A stretch of 64,000 nucleotides of DNA from JAHCHG01 sp041394845 (lineage in GTDB: Bacteria; Acidobacteriota; Blastocatellia; Pyrinomonadales; Pyrinomonadaceae): NCBI GenBank assembly GCA_041394845.1, contig JAWKHL010000001.1, forward strand, positions 1,240,001 to 1,304,000. Reading direction: 5' to 3'. Positions 35,253 through 43,807 of this stretch are shown here, in pieces. Position 1 is the stretch's first letter; every line of letters begins with the position of its first letter. The notes beneath the pieces were generated by a model. That model worked only from the letters and a program-made list of their open reading frames with translations, was not told the DNA's origin and searched no databases. The position numbers were made by a program, and so were the translations under genes.

Positions 35253-35660
35253 ATGGCAGAAAAAATAAAACACGGACAGGTCTGTTGGAACGAACTGGCG
35301 ACCAGCGATTTGGGAAAAGCAAAGGAATTTTACTCGGCCTTGCTCGGTTGGAAACTCGAACAAAGCAATGCCGTAAAAATGGAATATCCGGAAATAAAAG
35401 TCGGGGAAAAAACATTGGGCGGAATGATGCAAATGACCGATGAATGGAAAAACGCGGAAACCGGAGAATTTTTAATGCCCTCGCATTGGATGACCTATAT
35501 TGCGGTTGACGATGTTGACGAAACCGCAAGAAAGGTCAGCGAGATGGGGGGAAAGATTTGCGTTCCGCCGACCGATATTGCGCCGGTCGGAAGATTTTCA
35601 GTCATCAACGATCCGAGCGGAGCTTTTATTTCGATTATCACCCTAAGCAACGTTGAATGA
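35253..35660 (+). CDS. VOC superfamily (glyoxalase-like) protein, second of tandem pair
   Basis: 135 residues, clearly related to the protein encoded 66 bases upstream: HGQVCWNELATSDLGKAKEF matches the same opening, and MTYIAVDDVDETARKVSEMG the second module, ending in VINDPSGAFISII. The start ATG follows AAAAGGGG. A strong terminator ends the pair at 35671, so both are probably on one transcript. Enzyme activity cannot be assigned. Confidence 0.82.
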   Translation: MAEKIKHGQVCWNELATSDLGKAKEFYSALLGWKLEQSNAVKMEYPEIKVGEKTLGGMMQMTDEWKNAETGEFLMPSHWMTYIAVDDVDETARKVSEMGGKICVPPTDIAPVGRFSVINDPSGAFISIITLSNVE

Positions 35661-35670
35661 TACAAAAAAA

Positions 35671-35695
35671 GAGGCGCCTTGGTGCCTCTTTTTTT
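35671..35695. terminator. Terminator between VOC genes and the M16 operon
   Basis: GAGGCGCC and GGTGCCTC form an 8-base stem (one G-T pair in RNA) with a tiny TT loop, followed by eight T on the plus strand and preceded by seven A, so it can act in both directions between convergent genes. Confidence 0.8.
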
Positions 35696-35705
35696 CAATC
35701 CCTGC

Positions 35706-37418
35706 TCATTCATCTCCCTTTTTTCCGGAAAAGGGCAAAGGGGGAAAATCAGGCAACCCGGTTTCAATTGCCCCTTTTATTTCATCCCCCTCAATTTTGC
35801 CGGAAATCCGAATCTCCATTTCCTGTCCCTGAAAACTGCTGACGGCAATGGCCGAAAATTTATTTCCTTTGATCTTCCCGTTTGAAATTTCGCCCGTCCC
35901 CAACATCGACTCCATTTCGCCAAAAATCTTATCCCCATCTTGGTTGAGAATTATTTTGATCGGAAGTTTTTGCCCCTGAGCGTCAACTTCAAGTTTCCAA
36001 ACCCCTGAAACTTCTGCATTTTCCACCGGATCCGGGGAGCCGTAAGAGGCCGGGTCCAGGGGACGACCGGTCGTGTCGAATATTTCGATCTGGTTGGAAA
36101 ACTCGGCCACTTGAGTCAAAACCTCTTCGGCATCTCCGACGATGACGATGGCGATCCGATCCGGTTTAATATATTTTCCCGCCACCCGAAAAATGTCATC
36201 GACAGTTATGGCATTGACCCTTTCCCGATAGGTTTGGAGGTAATCGTCGGGCAAATCAAAAAGCTGTTGCGAGGTGATTAAATTCGTTAATCCCTCCTGA
36301 GTCTCGGCCCGGATGGGAAAGACGCCGGTCAAAAAATTTTGCGCGTCCTTCAATTCCTGCGGCGGCACTTTTTCCTCCCGGATCCGGTTCAATTCGTAAA
36401 AGAATTCTTTGAGCGAATCGCCCGTCACCTGGGTTCTGACTTCGGCGGTTGCCTCAAATGCCCCGCCCCGGCGGCGCGCGTCGATGGCTGAATATGCGCC
36501 GTAGGTGTACCCTTTATCTTCCCGCAAATTCATAAATAAACGGGCCGAAGCTCCGGCGCCAAGCACCTGATTCATGACCAACAACGGAAAATAATCGGGG
36601 TGATTACGGTCAATCGCCGGGTTGGATAAAATGATATTCGATTGAGCCGAGCCGGGCCGGTCAACAATGGTTAAGGTGGTGGCGCTTCTTTCGGGAATTT
36701 GCGGTAATTCAAATTGAGCGATCGGCCCCGACTCCCAATCCCCAAACTCGTTTTCGACCTCTTTCAAAAGCCGGTCCCTGTCAAAATCTCCGACGATTAT
36801 CAGTTTTGCATTCCCCGGAACAAACAATTTGGCGTGAAAATCGGCCAAAATCTGCGGCGTGAGATTTTCGATGTCCTCGGCGGTCGGAGTCGTTTTTGAA
36901 TAAGGGTGATCTCCGTAGATGATCCTTGAGATCTGCTCATGAGCCAGAAATCCCGGCTGGGACCGCTGATATTTCAGGTTTTCGATCGTATTTTGTTTGT
37001 AAATTTTTAATTCATTTTCCGGAAAGTTCGGATTCAAGGTAATATCCGCCAATAATTTCAAAACCTCCGAACTGTAAAGCGAAAGCGAAGAGGCCGAAAG
37101 GATGGTGTTATCCGATGTCGAACTGGCTGAAATGCCCGCTCCGAGCCTTTCAATCTCATCGGCAATCTGCCGACTCGAACGATTTTTGGTTCCTTCATTG
37201 AGCATGGCGGCCATGGCGGAATTTACGCCGGTGTGATCGGCCGGATCATTAATGTCACCGGTCGGAAACCCGAGACGGAAACTGACAAGCGGCAAACGTT
37301 TTTCCTCGAAAACCACTATTTTCAAACCGTTTTCAAGTCTCGTTTCAAACGGTTGGGAAATATTAAAGGGGACGGCATCCAAAGGGGTTGGGGCCGTTTT
37401 TCGAAATTCGTCATTCAT
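35706..37418 (-). CDS. M16-family peptidase-like subunit without catalytic HxxEH
   Basis: 570 residues. The two M16 domains are clear, but where active members have HxxEH this protein has GVNSAMAAMLNEGT near residue 64: His, Glu and His are replaced by Ser, Ala and Ala. It keeps the Arg-Tyr pair of the second domain, LREDKGYTYGAYS, which positions substrate in the partner. A 100-residue C-terminal beta-rich domain (from about 455; SGVWKLEVDAQGQKLPIKII) is an addition of unknown role. No signal peptide is present. It follows the active partner gene (37485-38771) by 66 bases, so a two-subunit peptidase is likely. Confidence 0.88.
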   Translation of the reverse strand: MNDEFRKTAPTPLDAVPFNISQPFETRLENGLKIVVFEEKRLPLVSFRLGFPTGDINDPADHTGVNSAMAAMLNEGTKNRSSRQIADEIERLGAGISASSTSDNTILSASSLSLYSSEVLKLLADITLNPNFPENELKIYKQNTIENLKYQRSQPGFLAHEQISRIIYGDHPYSKTTPTAEDIENLTPQILADFHAKLFVPGNAKLIIVGDFDRDRLLKEVENEFGDWESGPIAQFELPQIPERSATTLTIVDRPGSAQSNIILSNPAIDRNHPDYFPLLVMNQVLGAGASARLFMNLREDKGYTYGAYSAIDARRRGGAFEATAEVRTQVTGDSLKEFFYELNRIREEKVPPQELKDAQNFLTGVFPIRAETQEGLTNLITSQQLFDLPDDYLQTYRERVNAITVDDIFRVAGKYIKPDRIAIVIVGDAEEVLTQVAEFSNQIEIFDTTGRPLDPASYGSPDPVENAEVSGVWKLEVDAQGQKLPIKIILNQDGDKIFGEMESMLGTGEISNGKIKGNKFSAIAVSSFQGQEMEIRISGKIEGDEIKGAIETGLPDFPPLPFSGKKGDE

Positions 37419-37484
37419 AATCTAAAAAATTCCGGTTTTGCCGGGGGACATCTTTTGGTCTTCCGTTTATTTTTGAAACTTCGC

Positions 37485-38771
37485 TTAGTTTTCACCGGCG
37501 GTAACAATGTCGAGCAATGCCCGGTTTTCGGTATCCAAAAATTCTCCCGTAACCGTTTTGATCTTGTCGGGAGTGATTTTCAGCAATTCGTCCAATTCGG
37601 AGTTGATCAATGTCGGTTCGCCGTCAAAAAGGGCGAATTCCGCGATCAGTTGGGCTCTTGACATCGAAGATTGGCGGGCCCGGATCTCATCATTGATCAA
37701 CTGATTGTGCAATTTGAACATCTCACCGGAAGTCGGGCCGTTTTCCGCCAGATCCTTGATCTCCTCCATGATGATGTTTCTGATCCGGCTGAGATCGACC
37801 CCGGGTTTTGGGATCGCCCCGATCGCCATCCCCGAAGGTCCGCGCCGCTCATCGGTAAAGCCGAAAAGTTGAACCACAGACTCCTCGCCCTTGACAAGTT
37901 TTTGGTAAAGCCTCGAACTATCTCCATCAAAAAGGAGTTTTCCGGTTAGACTCAAAGCCCGAAATTCTTCGGTCCCGCGACCGGGAACCTTCCATCCCAT
38001 CAAAAAGGCCGGAAAAGGGGCCAATTTATCCTCGTACTCCTGATAGTTCTGAGAAACTTCGGGCGGTTCGGTAACGTCGATTTTTTCCGGTTCGGGCTGA
38101 CCGGGGATCGAACCGAAGTATTTTTCCACCAACTGCTTGGCCTCCTCGGCCTCGAATGCGCCGGAGATCACCAGCACGGCATTGTTCGGAGCGTAATAGA
38201 TCCGGAAAAACTCACGCACGTCCTCAACCGTCGCGTCGTCGAGATCGGCCATCGAACCGATGGTCGAATGGGAATTGGCAAAGTTTTTGTAAATCATCGA
38301 ATTCAGCAGGTTAAAAACCTCCCCGTAGGGCTGATTGTCATAATTCAGGCGTTTTTCCTCCTGAACCGCGTTGCGCTGATTGTTCAGATTTTCTTCCGTT
38401 ACGGCAAGGGAACGCATCCTGTCGGATTCGAGCCAGAGAGCGAGGGGCAGCTGATTGGCCGGAAGCGATTCAAAATAATTCGTCCTTTCCGAACTTGTCG
38501 TCCCGTTCATTGTCCCGCCGGCTTTGGAAATGTATTGAAAATGTTCGGCCTTTTTGACGTTCTCCGACCCCTGAAACATCATATGTTCGAAAAGATGTGC
38601 AAATCCGGTTCGCCCCTCTCTTTCGTTTCTGGAACCGACGTCATAATAAACCGCCACCGCCACCACCGGCACCGAATTATCCGCATTCAAAACAACTCTC
38701 AACCCGTTCTCCAGCCGGTATTGAATGATATCCAGAGGAGGAAGCCGAAATTCTCCGTTTTCTTTTTTCAT
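37485..38771 (-). CDS. M16-family zinc peptidase, catalytic subunit
   Basis: 428 residues. The zinc-binding HLFEH is at residues 59-63, with the third ligand glutamate downstream in NQRNAVQEEKR near 138. Other M16 features include FAHLFEHMMFQGS and the FESLPANQLPLALWLE segment. It has no signal sequence and starts MKKENGEFRLPPLD, so it may be cytoplasmic or use another route, which is unusual since many two-gene M16 sets are periplasmic. It forms an operon with the inactive partner encoded downstream. Confidence 0.92.
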   Translation of the reverse strand: MKKENGEFRLPPLDIIQYRLENGLRVVLNADNSVPVVAVAVYYDVGSRNEREGRTGFAHLFEHMMFQGSENVKKAEHFQYISKAGGTMNGTTSSERTNYFESLPANQLPLALWLESDRMRSLAVTEENLNNQRNAVQEEKRLNYDNQPYGEVFNLLNSMIYKNFANSHSTIGSMADLDDATVEDVREFFRIYYAPNNAVLVISGAFEAEEAKQLVEKYFGSIPGQPEPEKIDVTEPPEVSQNYQEYEDKLAPFPAFLMGWKVPGRGTEEFRALSLTGKLLFDGDSSRLYQKLVKGEESVVQLFGFTDERRGPSGMAIGAIPKPGVDLSRIRNIIMEEIKDLAENGPTSGEMFKLHNQLINDEIRARQSSMSRAQLIAEFALFDGEPTLINSELDELLKITPDKIKTVTGEFLDTENRALLDIVTAGEN

Positions 38772-38855
38772 ATTTCTTGGGTGAAAAAAAGGGCTTTCAA
38801 AAAGCTATTCCCTTTTTTCAAAATCATTATTTTTTCAACTTACCAGATCAAAACC

Positions 38856-39782
38856 CTATTGGGATTCCTTTTGTTTTTCCGCCGCCTCTTCTTCGTCCGG
38901 TTCAGTCGCTTTCTTTTGATTCTCCTCGGCAATCGCATAAAGCGCTGATTTGACCTGAAACGGGGTCAGGCTCGGATGCGCTTCCAACAACAATGCGATA
39001 ATCCCGACGATATGAGGGCAAGCGAAACTGTTTCCGGTCAAACGCTTAAAGCTATTATTGAGCCAGGCCGTCCGAATATTTACGCCGGGAGCCGTCAATT
39101 CGATGACCTCGCCGTATTTGAAACCGAAGTGAAACGGGTCGGTATCCTCGTTTTTGCTGACCGAAATCAATGAAGAGGAAAAAACCGACGGGAAGCTCGG
39201 ATGCGGAAGATTGTTGGCGGCGGCCACGACAATGCAACCGGCTTGGTAGGCCCGGTCGAGCAAATCGTGGAGCGGTGCGAACAATTGCGGGCGGGTGGTT
39301 CCCAAACTCAAATTGATGATCCGATACCGTTTTTTTATGGCGTATTCCAACCCGGCCAGAAAGGCCTGACCGTCGCCAAGTCCTCCGGCCCCCAAAACCT
39401 TGATGCTGTAGAAATGAACGTCGGGTGCGATCTGGGAAATGATCCCCGCACAGGCCGTTCCGTGTCCCGCCGAATCCCCCACATCCGACGGAACAAAAAC
39501 AACTCTTTTATTATCTTTTTTGGCCTCGACCGATTCTTTTAGTTTTCCCACCAGAGCAGGGTGATTGCCGTCAATCCCGCTGTCAATAATTGCTACTTCA
39601 ACACCTTTCCCCGTCCGCATCTTCCAACTTTCATCAATTTGGAAATAGGTAGACATTGTTGAAAACTTGTTGGTCTCGTACCCTGAAACTTCCGTCATAT
39701 TTTGTTTAACCCAAAAAACGGCCTGCCCTCGGTCCGTAAATTCAATAATTAAGGAAACTGGTTTCGGTTTTGTTATTCGCAT
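38856..39782 (-). CDS. Subtilisin-like serine protease (S8), no export signal
   Basis: About 308 residues. Catalytic Asp in AIIDSGIDGNHP, His in GHGTACAGI, and Ser in GNSFACPHIVG (Asn in place of the usual Thr of GTSxA). The N-terminus (KPVSLIIEFTDRGQAVFWV) is not a signal peptide but may be a short inhibitory pro-region. The C-terminus is glutamate-rich and charged. The ATG at 39782 overlaps the 3' end of the GAF gene by 41 bases, so translation is likely coupled. It suggests an intracellular protease that responds to a signal sensed by its partner (inference). Confidence 0.88.
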   Translation of the reverse strand: MRITKPKPVSLIIEFTDRGQAVFWVKQNMTEVSGYETNKFSTMSTYFQIDESWKMRTGKGVEVAIIDSGIDGNHPALVGKLKESVEAKKDNKRVVFVPSDVGDSAGHGTACAGIISQIAPDVHFYSIKVLGAGGLGDGQAFLAGLEYAIKKRYRIINLSLGTTRPQLFAPLHDLLDRAYQAGCIVVAAANNLPHPSFPSVFSSSLISVSKNEDTDPFHFGFKYGEVIELTAPGVNIRTAWLNNSFKRLTGNSFACPHIVGIIALLLEAHPSLTPFQVKSALYAIAEENQKKATEPDEEEAAEKQKESQ

Positions 39783-40518
39783 ACTCCAGGATGGACTCAA
39801 GAATTTTCAGACACATCCGGCGTTCATCGTCTCCCCGGATGGAAATTTCTCTTACCAACCAGGCCAAATCCAACATCTCCTTTCTCTCATTTGAATCCCG
39901 CAGTCCCTGCAGCCAGGAGCGAACCTCAGCGAACTCCAGCGAATCCTCGACCGATAGCATTTTTTCGGTAAAATTCCGGAACAATTTTGCCGACTCATAA
40001 GCGTTCACCAGCGAAGCAACCGCTTCGGCAAAAACGGCGGCCCGATCCATATCTTCGGAACTGAAGGATTCGTAGGGCGGATCGCCGATCCGATTGACGT
40101 ATTCGAGGACACCGATCACCTCACCGTTATGGCGTAAGGGCGTGGCTAAAAGAGTCTGGGTGGAATAACCGGTTTGCTTGTCAATTTCGGCGTAGAAACT
40201 ATCCTCTTCCCCGACATCGGCAATGGCCATCGGCTGGCCCGAGGAAAAAACGAAACCGGCCACCCCTTTTCCGGCCGGAACCTGCATATTTATCAGGTGA
40301 TGCGCGACTTTTCCGATGGCGGAAACAAATCGCAGATCACCCTCATCCCCGTCCCGGATCAGGACCGAGGCTTCCTCGGAATTCATTTGTGCGCTGGAGA
40401 TATGCAGAAGATTCTCAATCGATTTGGTCAGCGGCTCAATCAGGGCGTTGGCAATATCGACGGTTTCAATTACCGATCGCAGTTTTTCTTCCAGATTATT
40501 TTTTTTATCAGCGGTCAT
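39742..40518 (-). CDS. GAF domain sensor protein
   Basis: 258 residues. A single GAF domain (about 20-180) is recognised from the pattern ASVLIRDGDEGDLRFVSAIG, GKGVAGFVFSSGQPMAIADV and LLATPLRHNGEVIGVLEYVN. A helical region follows, with a C-terminal helix (LDLAWLVREISIRGDDER). There is no output domain on the same chain. Its gene overlaps the subtilase gene downstream, so the two are likely functional partners. Ligand unknown. Confidence 0.82.
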   Translation of the reverse strand: MTADKKNNLEEKLRSVIETVDIANALIEPLTKSIENLLHISSAQMNSEEASVLIRDGDEGDLRFVSAIGKVAHHLINMQVPAGKGVAGFVFSSGQPMAIADVGEEDSFYAEIDKQTGYSTQTLLATPLRHNGEVIGVLEYVNRIGDPPYESFSSEDMDRAAVFAEAVASLVNAYESAKLFRNFTEKMLSVEDSLEFAEVRSWLQGLRDSNERKEMLDLAWLVREISIRGDDERRMCLKILESILEYANNKTETSFLNY

Positions 40519-40613
40519 AACATTAGATTCTCGCTATTGAACGCTTTTTTTTCAAGCACTCAAAAAAAGTAATTAAAAAAACACTGGAAATTACCCGCCA
40601 TTGGTTCTTTTAA

Positions 40614-40647
40614 GGGGCATAAAGAAATTTAAGGTGGCAGGTGCCCC
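40614..40647. repeat. GGGGCA/TGCCCC inverted repeat in the leader of the S41 peptidase
   Basis: GGGGCA at 40614-40619 is matched by TGCCCC at 40642-40647, within the 270-base gap between the GAF and S41 genes. Further on, a short GCCG/CGGC stem at 40741-40758 precedes a T-rich run just upstream of the ribosome-binding GAGG, a weak terminator-like feature. No gene is seen in this gap. Confidence 0.3.
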
Positions 40648-40788
40648 AAAACGAAAAGGTTGAAAACCATTCGGGGATTTTGTAACATTTGCTCAAACCT
40701 TCTTTCCCTTTTGTTTGGTTGCCCTTAAAGGATCTTCTTTGCCGGGCGATCAATCGGCTTTTTATTTTTTTTTGAGGTCTTTTGACTT

Positions 40789-42507
40789 ATGAGGAGATTT
40801 TTATTTTTAGTTTCGGCTTTGATGATTTTGGGGCCGATTTCCGTTCTTTCACAGAAAAACACCGAACCGGTTTCCCAACTGCCTCAGGCGGAACCGTTTA
40901 AGATCAGCCGGGGCAGTTCCTTTTCGGCCGGTGTCCCACGCACAAACGGTAAATCTTCAACCTATTCACCCCAATCAAACCAGTCCGGCATTACCAGAGA
41001 TTTTTCCGAAGCTCTTGAAATAATCGCCAAAAATCACGTTGACGGAAAAAAGGTCGATTATAACGAACTGACAAAATCCGCCCTGACCTCGATGCTTCAT
41101 TCGCTCGATCCTCATTCGAATTATTTTGATCCGGCCGAATATCAAGAACTGCTGGACGATCAAAACAGCGAGTACTACGGAATCGGAGCAACGATCGTCA
41201 ATTATCAAAGAAACGGAGTTTTCGAAACCTACATCTCCTCGACCTTTCCCGACTCCCCGGCCTCGCGGGCCAACCTTCGCTTCGGCGATAAAATAGTTTC
41301 GGTTGACGGAGAGGACGTAACCGACAAATCATCGGCCTACGTCAGCGACAAGGTTCGGGGACGAAAGGGAACGATCGTCAAATTGGGGGTCTTAAAAGCC
41401 GACACCAACAAATTGAAAACCGTCGAGATCACCCGAAACCGGGTTCCCCAACCCTCAATTCCGGACGCTTATCTGATCCGTCCCGGAATCGGTTTTATTG
41501 ACCTTTCCAACGGTTTTAATTACACCACACTGGATGAATTGAATGTTGCTTTGGAGGATCTAAGGGATCAGGGGATGAAATCGCTGGTCCTGGATCTCAG
41601 GGAAAATCCGGGCGGAATTTTGGAACAGGCCGTCAGGGTGACGGAGATCTTCCTTCAACGCGGACAAACCGTGGTTTCCCAGCGGGGCCGGTTCCGGATC
41701 GATAACCGAACCTGGAAATCCCGCACCAAAGCGGTTGAAAATCTCCCTCTGGTCGTTCTCGTCAACGAAGGGAGCGCCTCGGCCTCGGAAATAGTCGCCG
41801 GCGCCCTACAGGATTACGACCGGGCTTTGATTGTCGGGGAGAACACCTTCGGAAAGGGTCTGGTTCAAAGCGTTATCAACCTTCCCTACGGTTCCGGACT
41901 GACCCTGACAACCGCCAGATACTATACTCCTTCCGGACGTTCGATCCAAAGGGATTATTCGGGCGGTGATCTCTACGATTATTTCAATCACCGGGGGAAT
42001 TTGTCCCAGGGAGGAAAGGAGCATTTTGCCGCCCGGACGGCTGGAGGCAGAAAAGTGTACGGCGGCAACGGAATTACCCCGGATGAGTTGGTAAAAAACC
42101 CGAGCCTCAATCCGACCCAAACCGCCCTGCTCGATCCGATCTTCTTTTTCTCCCGGGAAATTGCCAACGGGAGGCTCCAGGGTTTTGATAACTTCAAGGT
42201 AAACACCCGGATAAATTACGGCCATCGGATAAAACCCACCGATTTCCCGATAAATGACGAATTGTTTGGTTTATTTAAAACCTACGTCCGCGAGGATCTC
42301 AATTGGAAATTAACCCCGCAACAAATTGAGGCCGAAAAAGCCTTTATCAAACTCCGGCTGCGTTACAATTTGTCCATTTCGGCTTTCGGAAATGTCGCCG
42401 CCAATCAGGTTTTGGTGGAAGAGGACCGGCAGGTTCAAAAGGCGGTGGAAAGCCTTCCCCGCGCCCAGCAACTGGCATTGTCCGCCCGGGGGTTAAACCC
42501 GCGTTAA
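40789..42507 (+). CDS. S41 C-terminal processing peptidase (CtpA/Prc-type)
   Basis: 572 residues with a signal peptide (RRFLFLVSALMILGPISVLS). A PDZ domain (about 125-210; FPDSPASRANLRFGDKIVSV) is followed by the S41 core: the GFIDLSNGFNYTTL strand, LVLDLRENPGG, the catalytic Ser in NEGSASASEIVAG and the catalytic Lys in GENTFGKGLVQS. A long C-terminal helical region follows. Such proteases trim or degrade envelope proteins in the periplasm. It is a single gene and ends near a structured region at 42522-42650. Confidence 0.92.
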   Translation: MRRFLFLVSALMILGPISVLSQKNTEPVSQLPQAEPFKISRGSSFSAGVPRTNGKSSTYSPQSNQSGITRDFSEALEIIAKNHVDGKKVDYNELTKSALTSMLHSLDPHSNYFDPAEYQELLDDQNSEYYGIGATIVNYQRNGVFETYISSTFPDSPASRANLRFGDKIVSVDGEDVTDKSSAYVSDKVRGRKGTIVKLGVLKADTNKLKTVEITRNRVPQPSIPDAYLIRPGIGFIDLSNGFNYTTLDELNVALEDLRDQGMKSLVLDLRENPGGILEQAVRVTEIFLQRGQTVVSQRGRFRIDNRTWKSRTKAVENLPLVVLVNEGSASASEIVAGALQDYDRALIVGENTFGKGLVQSVINLPYGSGLTLTTARYYTPSGRSIQRDYSGGDLYDYFNHRGNLSQGGKEHFAARTAGGRKVYGGNGITPDELVKNPSLNPTQTALLDPIFFFSREIANGRLQGFDNFKVNTRINYGHRIKPTDFPINDELFGLFKTYVREDLNWKLTPQQIEAEKAFIKLRLRYNLSISAFGNVAANQVLVEEDRQVQKAVESLPRAQQLALSARGLNPR

Positions 42508-42521
42508 AAAGCAAGAAAAAA

Positions 42522-42548
42522 CCCCGCCAAGTCTCGTACAAGGCGGGG
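42522..42548 (-). terminator. Terminator for the minus-strand YCF48 gene
   Basis: CCCCGCC (42522-42528) pairs with GGCGGGG (42542-42548) around a 13-base loop. On the minus strand a run of six T follows; on the plus strand there is none, so it points toward ending the transcript of the gene at 42697-43668. Confidence 0.65.
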
Positions 42549-42560
42549 AAAAAAGAAACA

Positions 42561-42655
42561 GGAGGAATCAGAAAGACTTAAAGTATCGCTCAAATTCAAG
42601 TATTTCAAAAATTGCTCAACTCTTAGTCTGCTTTAATTGATGTCCTCCCTTTTTG
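42561..42655 (+). other. Structured element in the convergent gap, possible terminator or small RNA
   Basis: Stepwise pairing is possible between GGAGGA (42561-42566) and TCCTCC (42643-42648), ATCA (42567-42570) and TGAT (42638-42641), and AGACT (42574-42578) and AGTCT (42625-42629). A T-rich run (CTTTTTG) follows on the plus strand. This may end the S41 transcript or be a small RNA; there is no coding frame here. Confidence 0.35.
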
Positions 42656-42696
42656 TAAAGTTGCTTTGTTTTTTTTTATTTTTTTATTTTTTTAAA

Positions 42697-43668
42697 TCAT
42701 TTTTCATATTTTAAGATCGTCCCGCGGGCGCCGACCGCCCACCCGTATTTTTTGGTCATATAAAGCCCGTAAAGAGATTTATCGGTTTTGCTTTCCTGTT
42801 TGATCCAGGTCTTTCCTTTATCCGATGTTCTCAGGATGGTTCCCTTATGACCGACGATCCAACCCTCTTTGTCGCTGGCAAAATCCACCCTTAAAAAGGT
42901 TTCTGGAAAACTGGTCTTTACCAGTTCCCAGGTCTCTCCGCCGTTTTCGGTGCGAAGAATTGTCCCCTTTCCCCCGACCGCAAATCCGTCGTTTGAATCC
43001 CTGAAATCGACATTGTAAAGCGCTTTATCAGTTCCGGTTTTCTGCAATTGCCAGTTCATCCCGCCGTCAACCGTGGCCAAGACCGTTCCCATATCCCCGA
43101 CGATCCATCCCCGGGAACTGTTGACGAAATCCAGATGATAAAGTTCATCCTTAAAAGGAACGATGATCCGGCTCCAGCTTTTCCCTCCGTCATCGGTTCT
43201 CATCACGAGCGAATCTATTACCCTCTCGTCGTCATTTAAAACCGAACCGACGATGATACCCCGGTTTTTGTCGGCAAACCGGACGCTCAAAAACTCCGGG
43301 GTTCCTCTGGTGAAGTCGGACTGATCATAAATATTCTCCTCCTTCCAACTGCGCCCGCCATCTTCGGTTACGAACAATTTCTTCCCGGCGACGACGTATC
43401 CGTCGTCATCATTGCGAAAATAGATTTCATTGATGTTGGCCTCGGTATAAATAAATTGTTTTTGCCAGTTTTTCCCCCCGTCAACCGTATAAATAAAATG
43501 TCCGTTATCCCCGGCGACAAAGCCTCTTTTGGAATCGGTAAAAAAGACCGTGATAAAATCATCGGGTTCACCGGTTTTGACCACCGACCAGCCTTCCTGA
43601 GCAAAGGCGACCGGTGCCCCCGCCAGAAGGATGAACCCGATAAAAAAGAATTTTCTTAAAAATTCCAC
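42697..43668 (-). CDS. Exported YCF48/BNR-type beta-propeller protein
   Basis: 323 residues with a signal peptide (LRKFFFIGFILLAGAPVAFA). The rest is a series of about six repeats of the form WxVGxxGTILxTxDGGxxW, seen as GYVVAGKKLFVTEDGGRSW, GWIVGDMGTVLATVDGGMNW and GFAVGGKGTILRTENGGETW. This is the YCF48/photosystem-assembly-like propeller, common in non-photosynthetic bacteria as a secreted or lipoprotein scaffold; no photosynthetic role is implied. Binding partner unknown. Confidence 0.88.
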   Translation of the reverse strand: MEFLRKFFFIGFILLAGAPVAFAQEGWSVVKTGEPDDFITVFFTDSKRGFVAGDNGHFIYTVDGGKNWQKQFIYTEANINEIYFRNDDDGYVVAGKKLFVTEDGGRSWKEENIYDQSDFTRGTPEFLSVRFADKNRGIIVGSVLNDDERVIDSLVMRTDDGGKSWSRIIVPFKDELYHLDFVNSSRGWIVGDMGTVLATVDGGMNWQLQKTGTDKALYNVDFRDSNDGFAVGGKGTILRTENGGETWELVKTSFPETFLRVDFASDKEGWIVGHKGTILRTSDKGKTWIKQESKTDKSLYGLYMTKKYGWAVGARGTILKYEK

Positions 43669-43807
43669 TATATTCCTCCGTTTTTAAATGTTTTTTGAAA
43701 AATAAAAAAGGTGCATTCAAACAATAAAATAATCTTTATTGAACCAAATGTCACCTTTTTTAGACGTGGATCGGAATCCGGCTTTGCCGACATTCCAAAC
43801 TTTTTTG

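Noticed and set aside
42697..43668. Photosystem II assembly role for the YCF48-like propeller
   Set aside because: The repeat is widespread in non-photosynthetic bacteria and there are no photosynthesis genes nearby.
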